Origin: Dasypus novemcinctus
Taxonomy: Eukaryota; Chordata; Mammalia; Cingulata; Dasypodidae
Assembly (NCBI RefSeq): GCF_030445035.2
Contig: NC_080673.1
Span: 158,902,216-158,966,215, forward strand
Direction: 5' to 3'
Length of the DNA: 64,000 nt
The notes beneath the pieces are model-generated. The model was not told the DNA's origin. It saw nothing but the letters and a program-made list of their open reading frames with translations, and searched no databases. A program made the translations under genes and the position numbers. Positions 22,983 through 34,949 of the stretch are shown piece after piece (the stretch's first letter is position 1; the number at the start of each line of letters is the position of its first letter).

Positions 22983-23539
22983 ATGTATGGGAACTCCTGA
23001 AGAAAAATTTGTCTTTAGTGAGCACATTCTTTTTGGTGTTAAAATTAAATTGGTTCTTTTAGAATGAATTTTGCTTTGATCTGTTACTTTAACAATTTTA
23101 GCAGAGTTATCAGAAAGTGTACTGAGTGGAGAGAGTGACTGCTGACTGGGTTAGTCGGGACAGAAGCCTTTTTGCATATTTTTCTGTTGTCTCTTTTGTC
23201 TCTAAGGTAGCCTGAGATTTCTGCTCAGCCTAATTTCCCTGTTAGGCCATTGCAGGCCTTCTTTCTCTCTCTCTTCTGTCCCTTGGTCTTAATTCACATT
23301 TTGAGGAATTTTAAATGCTGATTTCAAATGGGGATTTCAGAAAGATTTTATGCAAGACTGAGTTATTGTTTATATTTTCAATCATTTGTGTTTCTTAAAG
23401 AATTATCATTACTATCTTTTCTTGTTAATTTTATTTGTAAACACTTCATAATAACCAAACAAAAATTACATCTTTAAATAGGTTATTATAGAACTCTTTC
23501 TTGTACATCTTGCTGAAACGAAACATGATCTTCAAATTG

Positions 23540-25594
23540 AACACTGTAAAAAAAAGTATTGAAGTATATCATTCATACATACACAAACAATAAGTGTATA
23601 TTAAAGTTGTGAACTTACAAAACAAAGATACATATCATCACACAGGGTTCCCATAAGTCACGCTACCACCAACACCTTGCATTGTTGTGAAACATTTGTT
23701 ATAAAATATGAAAGAGCACCATCAAAATATTACTACTCACTATAGTCCATATCTCATATTTAATATATATTCCCTCAACCCAGTCAATTATTAACACCCT
23801 GTGTTAGTATTACACATTTGTTATAGTTAATGAGAGAACACTTTCATAATTGTTCTGATAACCAGTCATTTTCCACAACAGGATTCTCTGTGTTATAGAT
23901 TCCCATTCTTTGTACAATCCATTCAAAGTATACTCTCAGTGGCTCTCATTTTCATGACAGAGTTGTGCAATCATCACCTTAGTCAATTTTGTAATGTTTT
24001 CCTTAGCCCAAAAGGAAAAATCCCATATTCCTAATACCTTCAATTTTTGTCCTTTAGAACTGATATCATACTTTCTTTGCAATTGCTGCAAAAATATTAC
24101 ATTACTGTTAACTATCATCCTTAAGTTATATTAGTTGTACTTTTCCTGTGTATCACCATATTCTTAACATTTTAAAAGAACGTTTTTATATTTATACTAT
24201 TAATCACAATCTTCATCCACCACTGAAATCACTGTTATATATTCCACAGATTATTCTCTAGCTTCCTTGCATGTACCTGTTCCTTACATTGACATGTATG
24301 TCCACGGACTCCTCTTTCAGCCACAATCACATTTATAAATCAGCAGTGTTAGTTATACTCACTTTAATGTGTTACAGTCAACTCTATTTCCATACTTTTA
24401 CAATAAACTGCATTCAAAATTCTATGTATTAAGCATCAGATAGCCATTTTTAATCCACATCTTCTCCTAGTACCTATACTCTAGAATTTACCTACATGAG
24501 TTTACTCATTGTATTTAGTTCATATTAGTAATACTATAAAATATTTGTCCTTTCATGCCAACTTATTTCATGCGACATAATACCATCAAGGTTCATCCAT
24601 GTTGTCATACGCATACTGATTTCATTTCTTATTACAGTTGAATAGTATCCCACTGCATGTATGTATCACACTTTTTCCATTAATTATTTGATAGATACTT
24701 GGGCTGTATCCATATTTTGGCAATTGTGAATAATGCTGCTTTGAACATTGGAATTCAAATGTCAGTTCAAGCTCTTGCTTTCAATTCTTCAGAATATATT
24801 CCTATTTACAAGATTGCTGGATCATACAGTATTTCTATATTCAACTTCTTGAGGTATTGCCAAACTGTCTTCAACAGAGGCTGCACCATTCTACATTCCC
24901 ATCACCAGTGAAAAAGTTCCTATTTCTCTGCATCCTCTCCAGCTCTTGTAGTTTTTTGTTTTTTAAATAATGACCATCTATTAGGTATGAAATGATGTTT
25001 TGTAGTTTTGATCTGCATTTCTCTATTAGCTAGTGACGTTGAACATTTTTTCAATCATTTTTATTCTCTTTAGAAAAAAATGTATTTCCTCTTTAGAAAA
25101 AATGTTGCCCATTTTTAAATTGGGTTGTTTGTCTTTTTATTGTTGATTTGTATGACTCCTTTATATAACATGGCTATCAAACCTTTTTTCAGATTGGTGG
25201 TTCTGAAATATTTTTTTCCCACCTGAGTAGGCCGCTTTTTCACATTCTCACAAAGTCTTTTGAAGACAAAGTGCTTAATTTTGAGGCAGTCCCATTTATT
25301 TATTTACTTCATTGCTATGCCTTTCGATGTAAGGTTTAAGAAAATATCACAAGATCTTGAAGATCTTCCCTATATTTTCTTCTAGGAATTTTATGCTTGT
25401 AGCTTTTATATTTAGGTCCTTGGTCCATTTTGAGTTAATTTAGTATAAGGTGTCAGATAGGGGTCCTCTCTTTCTTTGGGATACAGATGTCCAGTTCTCT
25501 CAGCACTATTTATTAAATAGGTTGTCAGGAAGACAAAGTCTCCCAACTTGATTCTTCTTTTTAAAGACATTTTTGGCTATTCAGGGCCCCTTAC
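23540..25594 (-). repeat. L1 3' UTR and ORF2 C-terminal region (antisense)
   Basis: This is the 3' end of a long antisense L1. The plus strand begins with 'ttaaagttgtgaacttacaa' and 'gttcccataagtcacg', the reverse of the xenarthran L1 3' UTR also seen at 49785. From 24600 it passes the ORF2 C-terminal zone ('ggcaattgtgaataatgctgc' in part, 'gccaaactgtcttcaacag'). It continues to 25594, where an ERVL/MaLR provirus is inserted, and resumes at 28183. Stops throughout. Confidence 0.8.
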
Positions 25595-25599
25595 CCTTC
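25595..25599. repeat. Target-site duplication CCTTC, left
   Basis: CCTTC here and at 28178-28182. The uninterrupted L1 sequence is visible at 51707-51730 ('cctatccttccaaataaa'), which shows that 25600-28177 is one insertion with a 5-bp duplication. Confidence 0.8.
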
Positions 25600-26046
25600 T
25601 CTGATGGTTAGGCTAATGTGTCAACTTGACCAGTTAATTGTGCCCAGTTGTTTGGTTAAGCAAGCACCAGAATCATTGTAATACAAGGATATTTATGGAC
25701 TTTAGTCATCAGTGAGTTTACTGCATAGATGGCTGATTACATCTACGATCAACCAGGGAGATTACCATCAGCAATGAGTGATATTTTATCCATTTAGTTG
25801 AGTGCCTTAAAACAAGAACTGATTTCAACAGTCAGAAAGTATTTCCCAGCTTGTCTCTGGACAGCCAATATCTCCCAGAAACTCACCAATGACCTTCATT
25901 GGACTTTCATCGGAGCACCTGGTTTGCAGCCTGCTTGTGGAATCTGGACTTGTGCAAACCCACAGTCACATGAGAGAATTTTATAAAATCTCACACTAAT
26001 TACAAATATCTCCTGTTGATTCTGTTTCCCTAGAGAACCCTGACCA
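25600..26046 (+). mobile_element. 5' LTR of an ERVL-class provirus (MLT2-like)
   Basis: Starts TCTGATGGTTAGGCTAATG then 'tgtcaacttgaccag' and ends 'tctgtttccctagagaacc' + 'ctgacc', the start and end of MLT2-type ERVL LTRs. The same LTR family is present antisense at 45478-45903. The left edge abuts the target duplication exactly. Immediately downstream, 'atgctggaatgg' at 26049-26060 lies where a tRNA-Leu-type primer site is expected in ERVL/MaLR elements. It does not match the LTR at the other end of the insertion. Confidence 0.75.
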
Positions 26047-27529
26047 AAATGCTGGAATGGTTTTATAAATGGATAAGTTTTTGGAGGAGTTGTGAGAAGC
26101 TTGATAGAAAAGGTCTAGATTACCTTGAAGAGACTGTTGGTAAGAATACGGATTCTAAAGAGACTTTTTATGAGTCTTTAGAAGTAAATGATGAAACTAT
26201 TATTGGAAACTGGAGGAAAGTTGCAGAGAACTTAGCAAGATTAACTCCTTATGTTTTATGGAAGGCAGAATTTGAAAATGGTGAGCCTGTGCATTTAGCT
26301 GAAGAACTAAACTCAAAGTAAACTCAGAGAATGCAGCATAGCTTCTCCTTGCAGCTTATGATAAAAATGCTAGATGAGAGAGATAAGCTAAGAGCTGAAT
26401 TATTGGGCACAACAAAACCAGGAACTGATTGCAGAAGTTTCAAGCCTCTGGAAATCAAGCCCCCAGAATATAGTGCTCCATTTGAGGAACTGATTAAACT
26501 TGGAACTTGTAAATCAGTATTGGAAATGCAGTTATACAGAAAAGACTTGTGGAAAGTCTTACCCTCTGATGGCTTGGACCCCTGCTTCCTACATGATAAA
26601 CCAACAGGGTTTTTGAGAGAGCTGTATGAACAAAACTACTGTCATCCTGGACTAAAAGGTACATCAAGGGGAGAGATGGAAGGGGAAATGACTTCAAGAG
26701 GAAAACTTGGGAGCTGAGTTCAGGAATTAAGATCTCTCCTTGGGCGAAGAGAGGGGCCCCACTTGTATATGGAGAGGGTGAGTTTGCCCAGGCATTTGAA
26801 GAGGGTTGATGTTCCAGCCAGATGTTCAAGGAGAGTTTTGCCATCCCTGGGTACAGAGAGGGTAAATCACATTCTGCACGGGTTAGGGAGGGTGAGGGTA
26901 GACAGTCCACAGCTCTGAAGGGGTGGGTCTGCCTCCCATGGATTAGGGAATGCCAGGCACCAACTTTTTGCTCTGACAGAGTTGGACCTGTATGCCAGAG
27001 ATTTGGGAGGATGTTGCCTTTACCTCACTGTACTAGAGGAGTTAAGATTCAACCCCCAAAACTCTTGGAAGGTGATGGAACTTTGTTACCACCCAGATGC
27101 TTAATGAGGGTGGAACCAAGGAAATGGCCATTGGACAACTTGTGGAAATGGTGGGTTCCCATAAGGCCACAGGGAGAAGAAACCATCATCTTGAGAATGA
27201 CTCTCAGACTTTAATATAATGAAGTTTGCCGTGTAGTTTTCCAGAACTATTCTGGACCTGTGACTCGTGTTTCCCTCCTAATTTCTCCCTACAGTACTGC
27301 AATGGTTATCTTTTGTCCATTTGTATATTGGAAGCAGATAAATAGTTTTGTAGGTTTCAGAGATCTGCAGACAGACTCTGCCCCAAGACAAACTATACTT
27401 CTTTAAACTGATTGTGATATGACTTTGTACCTAGCATTGTTACTGATTTGTGTTTTTTTGTTGTTGTTGTTTTTTTGTTTGTTTGTTTTTTTACTATTAT
27501 AATGTCTCTTTGTAATTCAGAGGGTGGAG
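26047..27529 (+). pseudogene. MaLR/ERVL internal region with gag-like remnants
   Basis: Two in-phase coding remnants follow the 5' LTR: 26049-26321 (90 codons) and 26331-26717 (128 codons), separated by a stop. The segment with IIGNWRKVAENLARLTP, then LWKAEFENG and HLAEEL, resembles the internal region of MaLR retrotransposons, a group that depends on ERVL proteins and has only Gag-like vestiges. The rest (26720-27500) is non-coding with T-rich DNA at 27450-27490. A purine stretch, cagagggtggag at 27519-27529, precedes the 3' LTR as a polypurine tract. Non-functional; no protease, polymerase or envelope domain is visible. Confidence 0.7.
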
Positions 27530-28177
27530 TGTAGTAGTTTGGTATTGTTTATGAATTCCAAAAATAGATATTGGATCATGTTTTTAAACTGGTCTGTTCC
27601 TCTGGCATATTAGACTGTATTAGATGCAAAGGTTTCACTTTAACTTGATTAAATTAAGATTGGGGTTTTGATTTGCCCTTGGTGGGTGGGGACTCACAGA
27701 GAAAACAGTGAAGCAGAGGAGAGAGTTTGAGGTTTTTTTTTTTGAGTTTTGATGCTGGAACCCCAGGAAGTAAATGCACACAGATGCACAGAGGAAGAGA
27801 GATAGCTTACTAGACAGGATCCTGCAGCCCTAGGAAGAGAGATGGGCCTGAGAATCTACAGCTGATCTTGTTAAGAGAACAGAGAAGCTGAGCCTGGAAA
27901 GAAATGAGGCCCAGGGAGAGAGAAAAGCCTTATGCTAACCTACAGTTGAGAACAGAAAGAGCTGGGACCATGGGCCCTTAGGAAAAAGAGAAAGGCTGAA
28001 CCCTTGCAGAGACCAGCAGCCATCTTGCTCCAACACATGGCAACAGACTTTGCTGAGGGAAGTAAATTATGCTTTGTGGCCTTATGACTGTAAACTTCTA
28101 CCCCAAATAAATACTCTTTATAAATGTCAACAGATTTCTGGTACTTTGCAGCAGCATCCATTTGGCTGACCAATACA
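27530..28177 (+). mobile_element. 3' LTR of the MaLR-type provirus (LTR family A)
   Basis: Runs from TGTAGTAGTTTGGTATTG to ...TTTGGCTGACCAATACA, 648 bp, with a polyadenylation signal AATAAA in 'ccccaaataaatactc' (about 28105-28110). The same LTR occurs antisense at 30096-30659 and 60714-61310. Right flank is the duplication CCTTC at 28178-28182. Confidence 0.8.
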
Positions 28178-28182
28178 CCTTC

Positions 28183-30090
28183 CAAATAAATTTGATAATT
28201 GGCTTTTACATTTCTGCAAATAAAATGCTAATGGGATTTTTTATTGGGATTATATTTAATATGTAGATAAATTTCAGAAGAATTGGCATCTTAATGATAT
28301 TTAGTCTTCCAATCCATGAACACAAAATGTCCTATCCTTCATTTAGGTCTTCTCTGGTTTCTTTTAGCAATATTTTCTAGTTTCCTGAATACAGATCCTT
28401 TATTCCCTGGTTAATTTTATTCTTAAATATTTAGTTTTTAGTTGCTATTATTAATGGATTTTTTTTTTACTATCTCCTCAGATTTCTCATCAGTAGTGTA
28501 TAGGTACACTACTGTTTTTGCATATTAATCTTGTATCCTGTCACTTTGTTGAACTCATCTATTTGTCCTAGTAGCTTTGTTGTGGATTTTTCAGGATTAT
28601 CTAGATATAGGATCACATCATCAGGGAGTACTGAAAATTTTACTTCTTCCTTTCCTATTTGGGTGACTTTTATTTCTTTTTCTTGCCTATTTGCTTTAGC
28701 TAGATCTTCTAGCATAATATTGAACAACAGTGGTAACAGTGACATTTTGGTCTTGGTCCCAATCTCAGTAGGAGAGTTTTCAGTCATTCACCACTGGAAT
28801 ACAGTGTTAGCTCTGGGCTTTTCATATATGCACTTTACCATGTTGAGAAAGCTTCTTTTTTTTCCTATCTTTTGGAGTGTTTTTATCAAGAAATGATGCT
28901 GTATTTTGTCAAATATCTTTTCTGTATCAATTAGGAAGAACATGTGACTTTTCTTCTTCAATTTATTAATGTTATTTATTACACTAATTGATTTTCTTAT
29001 GTTGAATCACCCTTGCATATATTGATTAAAACCCCCTTTACTGTAATGTATAATTCTTTTAATGTGCATTTGGATTCATTTTGCAAGTATCTTGTTGAGG
29101 ATTTTTTTCATCTATATTCTTAAGTAATACTGATCTGTAATTTTCTTTTTTCATAATATCTTTACCTGGTTTTGGTGTTACAATGATATTAGCGTCATAG
29201 AATGAGTTTGCTTGTCTTCCTTCTAGTTCAATTTTTTGGAAGAACTTGAGCAAGATTGGTTTTACATCATCTTTGAATGATTGGTGGATTTCACTTGTGG
29301 AACCTGGGTTTTTCATTTTGAGGCATTATTTGATGACTATTTCAGAGTCTTGTGATTTGTTGATTAAGGTCTTCTATTTTTTCTGGGTCATTGTAGATTA
29401 TCTGTATGTTTCTAGGAATTTGTCCATTTCATCTATGTTGCCTAGTTCATTGGTGTACAGTTGTTCATAGAATCCTTTTATGATCTCTCTTATTTCTGTG
29501 GGATCAGTGGTAATGTCCCCCTCTCAATTCTGATTTTATTCATTTGCATCTTCTCTTTTTCATCCTTTGTCAGTCTAGCAAAGGGTTGGTCAATTTTATT
29601 GATCTTCTCAAATAACAAATTTCTGATTTTTAAAATTCTCTCAATTGTTATTTTGTTCTCTATTTCCCTTATTTCTGCTCTGATCTTTATTATTTTTCTT
29701 TCAGCTTGGTTTGTTATTAGTTTGCAGTTGTTTTTCTAGTTCCTCCAGGAGGAATAACTAGAACTATTTTTAATATAAGCACTGAGGGCTACAAATTTTC
29801 CTCTAAGCGCTGCCTTTGCAGAATCCTTATCTTGCTGTTTTGGGATGTAATACTCTATAAATGTCTGCTAGGTCTAGTTCATTTATCATATCTTAAAAGC
29901 AATCTGCTTTCTTATTTATCTTATGCCCAGATGGTCTATCCAATGTTCAGAGTGCTGTATTTAAGTCTCAAATTATTATTTCATAGATGCCTATTTCTCT
30001 CTTCATTTTTGCCAGTGTGTGCCTCATATATCCTGGGGCACCCAGGTTAGGTGCATTAATGTTTATTATAGTTATTTCTTTTTGGTAAAT
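28183..30090 (-). pseudogene. L1 ORF2, reverse-transcriptase region (antisense, broken)
   Basis: This is the continuation of the antisense L1 after the provirus. The minus-strand frame 28509-28787 (92 codons) is the palm region of the L1 reverse transcriptase: the catalytic block reads VLPDDVILYLDN (Asp-Asp kept, Pro before it), followed by INEF-like QIDEFNKVTGYKIN. The minus frame 29059-29316 gives the upstream fingers region (FQKIELEGR, PKPGKD, then YRSVLLKNIDEKNPQ). In active elements ORF2p copies L1 RNA onto nicked chromosomal DNA. Here stops and frameshifts split the domain. The LTR at 30096 interrupts it further upstream in L1 terms. Confidence 0.85.
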
Positions 30091-30664
30091 TGCCCTGTAC
30101 CAGCTTGCCAAAGGGGCATTGATGCAAAGTACCAGAAATTAGCTGGATTTTATAATGGGGATTTATTTTGGGGTAAAAGCTTACACTTGTAATGCCATAT
30201 AAAGTCCAACTCAAGGCATTATAATACATGCCTTCTCACCAAATTCAGATACTTTTGATCCTGGCATGTTGCCACATGATGCTTAAGCAATCCTGTAGTC
30301 TACTTTCTCCTGGCATAGGGTTTGGCTCCTAGGACTTGCTCTTTGCAGCTCAGGTATGGGCAAACAGGAATAATTTCTATCACATCGTAGAATAAAATTT
30401 GCTGGTTGTTTTTTTTCTCTCTCTCTGAGTTAGTGTGCATTTATATCACACCCAGCATAGGTGTTAGGGATTAACCTGAGTCATGCTTTACTGATGTAAA
30501 CAATTAAAGCCCTATAGCAATCTTAAGAGCTAATTAAATAAAGGTCCTCAAGTGAGTTTAATGCAATCAAAGAGTATCAGACCCAGAGGAATAGTTTAGT
30601 TTACAAACACAGTATTTCTCTCTTTTTAGGATTTATTAAATATTCTTCTAACTGCCACATGCCC
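30091..30664 (-). mobile_element. Solo LTR, family A, with TGCCC target duplication
   Basis: The LTR proper is 30096-30659: plus strand TGTACCAGCTTGCCAAAGG ... CTAACTGCCACA. It is flanked by a perfect 5-bp duplication TGCCC (30091-30095 and 30660-30664). The intact L1 sequence without it is visible near 53925 ('gaattgccccttttattaa'). Same family as 27530-28177, opposite strand. Confidence 0.9.
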
Positions 30665-31221
30665 CTTTTATTAATATAAATGGTCTTCTTCGTCTCTTAT
30701 AATTGTTTTGTATTTAAAATCTATTTTGTCTGATATTAGTAACACTACTCCTGGTTTTTTTTGTTTTTTGTTTTTTGTTACTATTTGTGTGGAACATCTT
30801 TTTTGATCCTTTCCCTTTCATCCTGACTGTGTCCATTCTGATAGTCTATGTCTTTTGATTGGGGAATTAAATCAATTAATTTTTAATGTTTTTACTCTAG
30901 AGGCATTAATTATTTTTTCTCTTTATCCTTTGGGGTTTGTTGTCATATCTTACTATTGTCTGGCTTTATATCCTTTAACTTACCCTTACAAACAGCCTTA
31001 ATTTCTATTGTTTTCTCTAAGTCTCTCACCCTTGTCTTTTCCTTATAGGCTGTAGCACTTCCTTTAGTGTCTCTTATAAATCTGGTCTTTTGGTAACATA
31101 CTCTATCAGTTTTTGTTTGTAGTGAAGATTTTAAACTTACCCTCATGTTTTAGGGGCAGTTTTGCCCAATAAAAAATTCTTGGATAACAGTTTTTCTCTC
31201 TCAAAATCTTAAATATATCAT
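30665..31221 (-). repeat. L1 5'-side fragment (antisense)
   Basis: Continuation of the antisense L1 after the solo LTR: plus strand 'ttttattaatataaatgg', 'tagtctatgtcttttgattgg' in part, and 'agggcagttttgcccaataa'-like text are the antisense view of the L1M 5' region. No open frame. Confidence 0.7.
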
Positions 31222-31232
31222 ACAACCTTCTT

Positions 31233-31688
31233 CTTTTTTTAATTTTAAAATTTAATTGTATTTATTTCTTCCCCCCACCCCATTCCCCCCATTCTCTGCT
31301 CTCTGTTTCCATTTGCTGTTTGTTCTTCTGTGTCTGCTTGTATTTTCATTGGGCAGATCCAGGAACTGATCCTGGGATCTTCTGGAGTGGGAGAGAGGTT
31401 ATTACTCTCTTGCACCAACTCAACTCCCTGTTCTGCTGCATCTTCTTATTTCCTCTTCTCTGTGTCTCTTGTTGCATCATCTTGCTGTGCCAGCTCTCCA
31501 TTTTGGCCATCACTCCTGTGTGGAGTGACTTTCCTGTGCTGGGTGGCATTCCCATGTTGAGGGGCACTCCACATGGGCCAGCTTGCCATGTGTGCCTGCT
31601 TGCTTTCATCAGGAGGCTTGGGACATTGAACCCTGGACCTCCTATTTGGTAGATGGGAGCCTAATTGGTTGAACCACATTCATTTCTC
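31233..31688 (-). mobile_element. Long-form DAS-type SINE
   Basis: Same compound SINE as 3309-3757. The tRNA-like head is at the right end (plus strand 'cattgaaccctggacctcct' and 'gcctaattggttgaaccac') and the A-rich tail appears as T/A-rich DNA at 31233-31260. The duplication is acaaccttct (31222-31231) and acaactttct (31689-31698), one mismatch. It sits inside the antisense L1. Confidence 0.85.
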
Positions 31689-31698
31689 ACAACTTTCT

Positions 31699-32150
31699 CC
31701 TTGTCTCCATGATTTCTGAAGATAGATTGGCACTTAATCTTATTGAGGTCTCCTTGTGTGTGATGCATTGTTTTCTCTTGTTGCTTTCAGAAACCTCCCT
31801 CCCCCCCCCCTTTTTTTTTTTGGCATTCTGAATAGTAGATGTTTAAGAGTAGATCTGTTTCAATTTATTATGTTTGAGGTGTGCTGAACTTCTTGGACAT
31901 TCTACTTGGGAAATTTTTGGTCATTATTTCCTCAAATACTCTTTCTTCCCCCTTTCTGTTCTTGTCATCTTCTGGACACCAATACCACACATTTTTTGAG
32001 CATTTTGTGTTATCATTCAATTCATGGAGACCCCATTCCATTTTTTACATTCTCTTCTCTTTCTCTTCTATCTTTTCAAGTTCAGATGCTTGGTCCTCCA
32101 ATTCACTAATCCATCAATTCCTATCTGCTGTTATATGCTTCTAGTATATA
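31699..32150 (-). repeat. L1 5'-region fragment (antisense)
   Basis: Plus-strand marks 'cacttaatcttattgaggtc', 'cttcttggacattctacttgg' in part, and 'tattcaattcatggagacc'-like sequence match the antisense 5' region of L1M elements. From 32151 to 32318 I see only AT-rich DNA with a T run at 32276-32286. Confidence 0.65.
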
Positions 32151-32333
32151 TTTTTTTTGTTCTTCAAATAAGTAATGTACATGTTTTATTCATGACCATA
32201 TACCTACACTGAGTTACAAAAATGTTAAAACATAGGATTCACATTGTTAAGAGTGAATACACTATCTTGATTAGTTTTTTTTTTTTACACTTTTTAAAAA
32301 TGAAAGTTAATAGATCACAAAGAACATTACATT

Positions 32334-32729
32334 TGGGAAGCAGACATGGCCCAATGGATAGGGCATCTGCCTGCCACATGGGAGGTCTGTAGTTCAAACC
32401 CTGGGCCTCCTTGACCCATGTGGAGTTGGCCCATGCATGGTGCTGATACACGCAAGGAGTGCCGTGCCACACAGGGGTGTCCCCCACATAGGGGAGCCCC
32501 ATGCACAAGGAGTGCACCCCATAAGGAGAGCCACCCAGTGCAAAAGAAAGTGCAGCCTGCCCAAGAATGGCACTGAACACACGGAGAGCTGACACAACAA
32601 GATAATGCAACAAAAAGAAACACAGATTCCCGGTGCCACCAATAAGGATAGAAGTGGTCACAGAAGAACACACAGTGAATGGACACAGAGAGCAGAAAAC
32701 TGTGGGGGAAGGGGAGAGAAATTTTTAAA
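32334..32729 (+). mobile_element. DAS-I type tRNA-derived SINE, fullest copy
   Basis: Head GGGAAGCAGACATGGCCC, A box TGGCCCAATGGATAGG, B box AGTTCAAACCC at about 32390-32400, then the full DAS body including the 'ggggagccccatgcacaagg' module missing from the copy at 9749. A-rich end at 32720-32729. Duplication aaagaacattacatt (32319-32333) and aaagaacattccatt (32730-32744), one mismatch. Confidence 0.96.
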
Positions 32730-32744
32730 AAAGAACATTCCATT

Positions 32745-32860
32745 AAAAATCATAAAAAAACTTAAAAAACATAAGAGGTTCCCAAATACCCCACTCCTCA
32801 CCCCCACCCCATCAGTTTTGTAAATTGTATTTTTTTGAAGATACATAAAACTATTTTGAC
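32745..32860 (-). repeat. L1 3'-terminal fragment (antisense)
   Basis: Reverse complement carries 'gggaacctcttatg', a G-rich tract and 'gtatcttcaaaaaaataca', the same end as 33150-33245 on the plus strand. The pair forms an inverted repeat. Confidence 0.65.
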
Positions 32861-32869
32861 TAGTAATAG

Positions 32870-33245
32870 AATAAATTGTAGCACTGAGGTGGAGAAAGTG
32901 GCCACAGCAGTTACTGAGGGCAGGGAGAGAGAAGAAGAGATGTGATGTGGGGCTTTTTGGGGACTTCGAGTTGTCCTAAATGATATTGCAGGGTCAGATG
33001 CTGGACTTTATATATCCTGCCATAATACACTGAATGTACTGGGGGAGAGTGTGAACCACAGGGTAAACTATTATCTATATGGTGCAGCAGTGCTCCAAAA
33101 TGAGTTCACAGAGTGCAATGAAAGTGCCACAATGATGGAGGAGGTGTTGGTTTGGGGGGGGTGGGGGTATATGGGAACCTCTTATATTTTTTAATGTAAC
33201 ATTTTTTGTGATGTATATATCTTCAAAAAAATACAATCTAGTGTA
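32870..33245 (+). mobile_element. L1-type 3' end repeat (sense)
   Basis: Homologous to 15690-16200: 'ctgagggcagggagag', 'gatgtggggctttttgggg', 'agtgtgaaccacagggtaaac', 'aatgaaagtgccacaatgat', a G-rich tract at 33151-33165 and 'atgtaacattttttgtg'. A degenerate copy. Confidence 0.6.
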
Positions 33246-33249
33246 TTTT

Positions 33250-34280
33250 TAATAGAATTCATTTTGTCTTTCATTCCCATAAGCTATGTTACCTTATTTG
33301 CTGGCTGTCAAATTTTTCTTCATGCTCAACCAGTGTCTTAATATCCTTCATGTCTTTAGTCATATTTTTCCTCAACTCCCTGAATTGATTTAGAAGATTT
33401 GTGTGATTATCATTGATTGGTTGTCTTAAATCCTGTATCTGATTGGTATTTTTGGTTTGTTCCTTTGGCTGGGTCATCTTTTCCTGTTTCTTAGTATGAC
33501 TTGTAATTTTTTGCTGATGTCTGGACATATGAATATGTTGGTGAATTTACTCTGACAATCAATTTCTCTCTCTTGTTTAGTGTTTTTCTCCCCACTGCTT
33601 TTCTTTGAATTTTGCTAAACTTTTTCTAATTATTTAAAATTGCCCAGATAGTTATCAAAATATGCCCAAGGACTCACTAATGGGGCACATATCTGATCTG
33701 AAGGAGTCTAGGAAAGAGACACCAAAAAGCATTTTCTCTGCTTACAGTTTTCCAGAAGGCCAGCAGATGGCACTTGTCAGTGAATCTTTCAACCTTCACT
33801 TGCTGGTGAGACTCAAGATTCAAACAGGCTCTGTTGGCCAGACTCACTGAAGAGAAACCACACTTTATCCACCACTACAACCTTCCTCTTTCCAAGGGGG
33901 AAGATGTCTGTTCCCTTCTCAGTTAGTGAAGTGAGCTATGGGTTTTATTCAGGCTGTCTGCATTGAGGGTGAGGTATGGGTGCCATTCCTGGGCACAGGG
34001 ACTAACAACTCATGGTTTCTATGTGGGATTCTTCATTTCTCTGTCCCTCATACTACTGGAGGGTGTGCAGCACTCTCCTGGTCTGCAGATTCCATGGACA
34101 GCTTTTTGTCTTTCATCCATTATGAAATGGATGAGCTCTGCCCTCCTACTCCAATGACATCTTCCCAGAATTCTCCCAATTTAGCATTTAATGTGAGGGA
34201 AAGGAGCACACACCACAGTTTTCACAGATGTTTCATTTTCCCTGCTCAAAGCCATTTTAGAAATTCCTCCATTTAATGCA
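33250..34280 (-). repeat. L1 5' end, with an ORF1-like coiled-coil remnant (antisense)
   Basis: Probably the 5' part of the antisense L1 that began at 23540. The minus frame 33289-33528 encodes 79 residues rich in Lys/Glu/Gln with spaced hydrophobics (LLNQFRELRKNMTKDMKDIK), which looks like the coiled-coil part of an L1 ORF1-type protein; ORF1p is the RNA-binding trimer of L1. 33660-34280 is higher in GC and resembles L1 5' UTR sequence. Assignment rests on position and style, not on a strong motif. Confidence 0.45.
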
Positions 34281-34949
34281 TATTATGAATCCACTAATTG
34301 TCACTAAACCTATATTTAATCTTTTTTTATATTTTAAAGTACCCCTTCTTTTCTACTGCTACTTTCTATCTCACTAATTTAACTATCATTTAATATTTAA
34401 TAATTATATGCATTAGGAACTAGTCAGAGTTGAAAACACCAGATGTGTCCCTGCCCCTATTAAGCTAATAGATTGATAAGAATACAGAGATGAAGAATTA
34501 CACATACAAACATATGTAGTTACAGATTCTGATAATAACAATGGAGGAAAAGAACTTGCTGCTATCAAAGAGAATAACCTAGTTGGAGCTATTGTATCAT
34601 ATAATCAGGGTAATGAGGAAGACTTTTCTGAAAGTGATATTTAAAATGGGATCTGAAATTTCAGAAAAAAAGTGGCCAGATGATGAATATGTGCAGAGTG
34701 TCACAGGAAGCATTTTTTGAGTGTCATGAATTGAAGGAAGTGTGCTACTGGCATCTTCTCAGTAAATGTTACTAAACATCCTACGATGCACAGTACAACC
34801 TACATCCCCTCCCAGAGCAAAGAATTACCTAACCTCAAAAAGTACATAATGTCCAGTTTGAGAAACCATGATCTAGGCTGGAGACATTTCAATCATTCTT
34901 ATTTACTAGTCTAATTTTAAATGTTGTTTAAAAAAATTAGTCCTAAAGA
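34281..34949. other. No recognisable feature
   Basis: AT-rich, apparently unique sequence. Confidence 0.5.

Noticed and set aside
26494..26910. 138-codon minus-strand frame
   Set aside because: Antisense of the MaLR internal region; no domain recognised.
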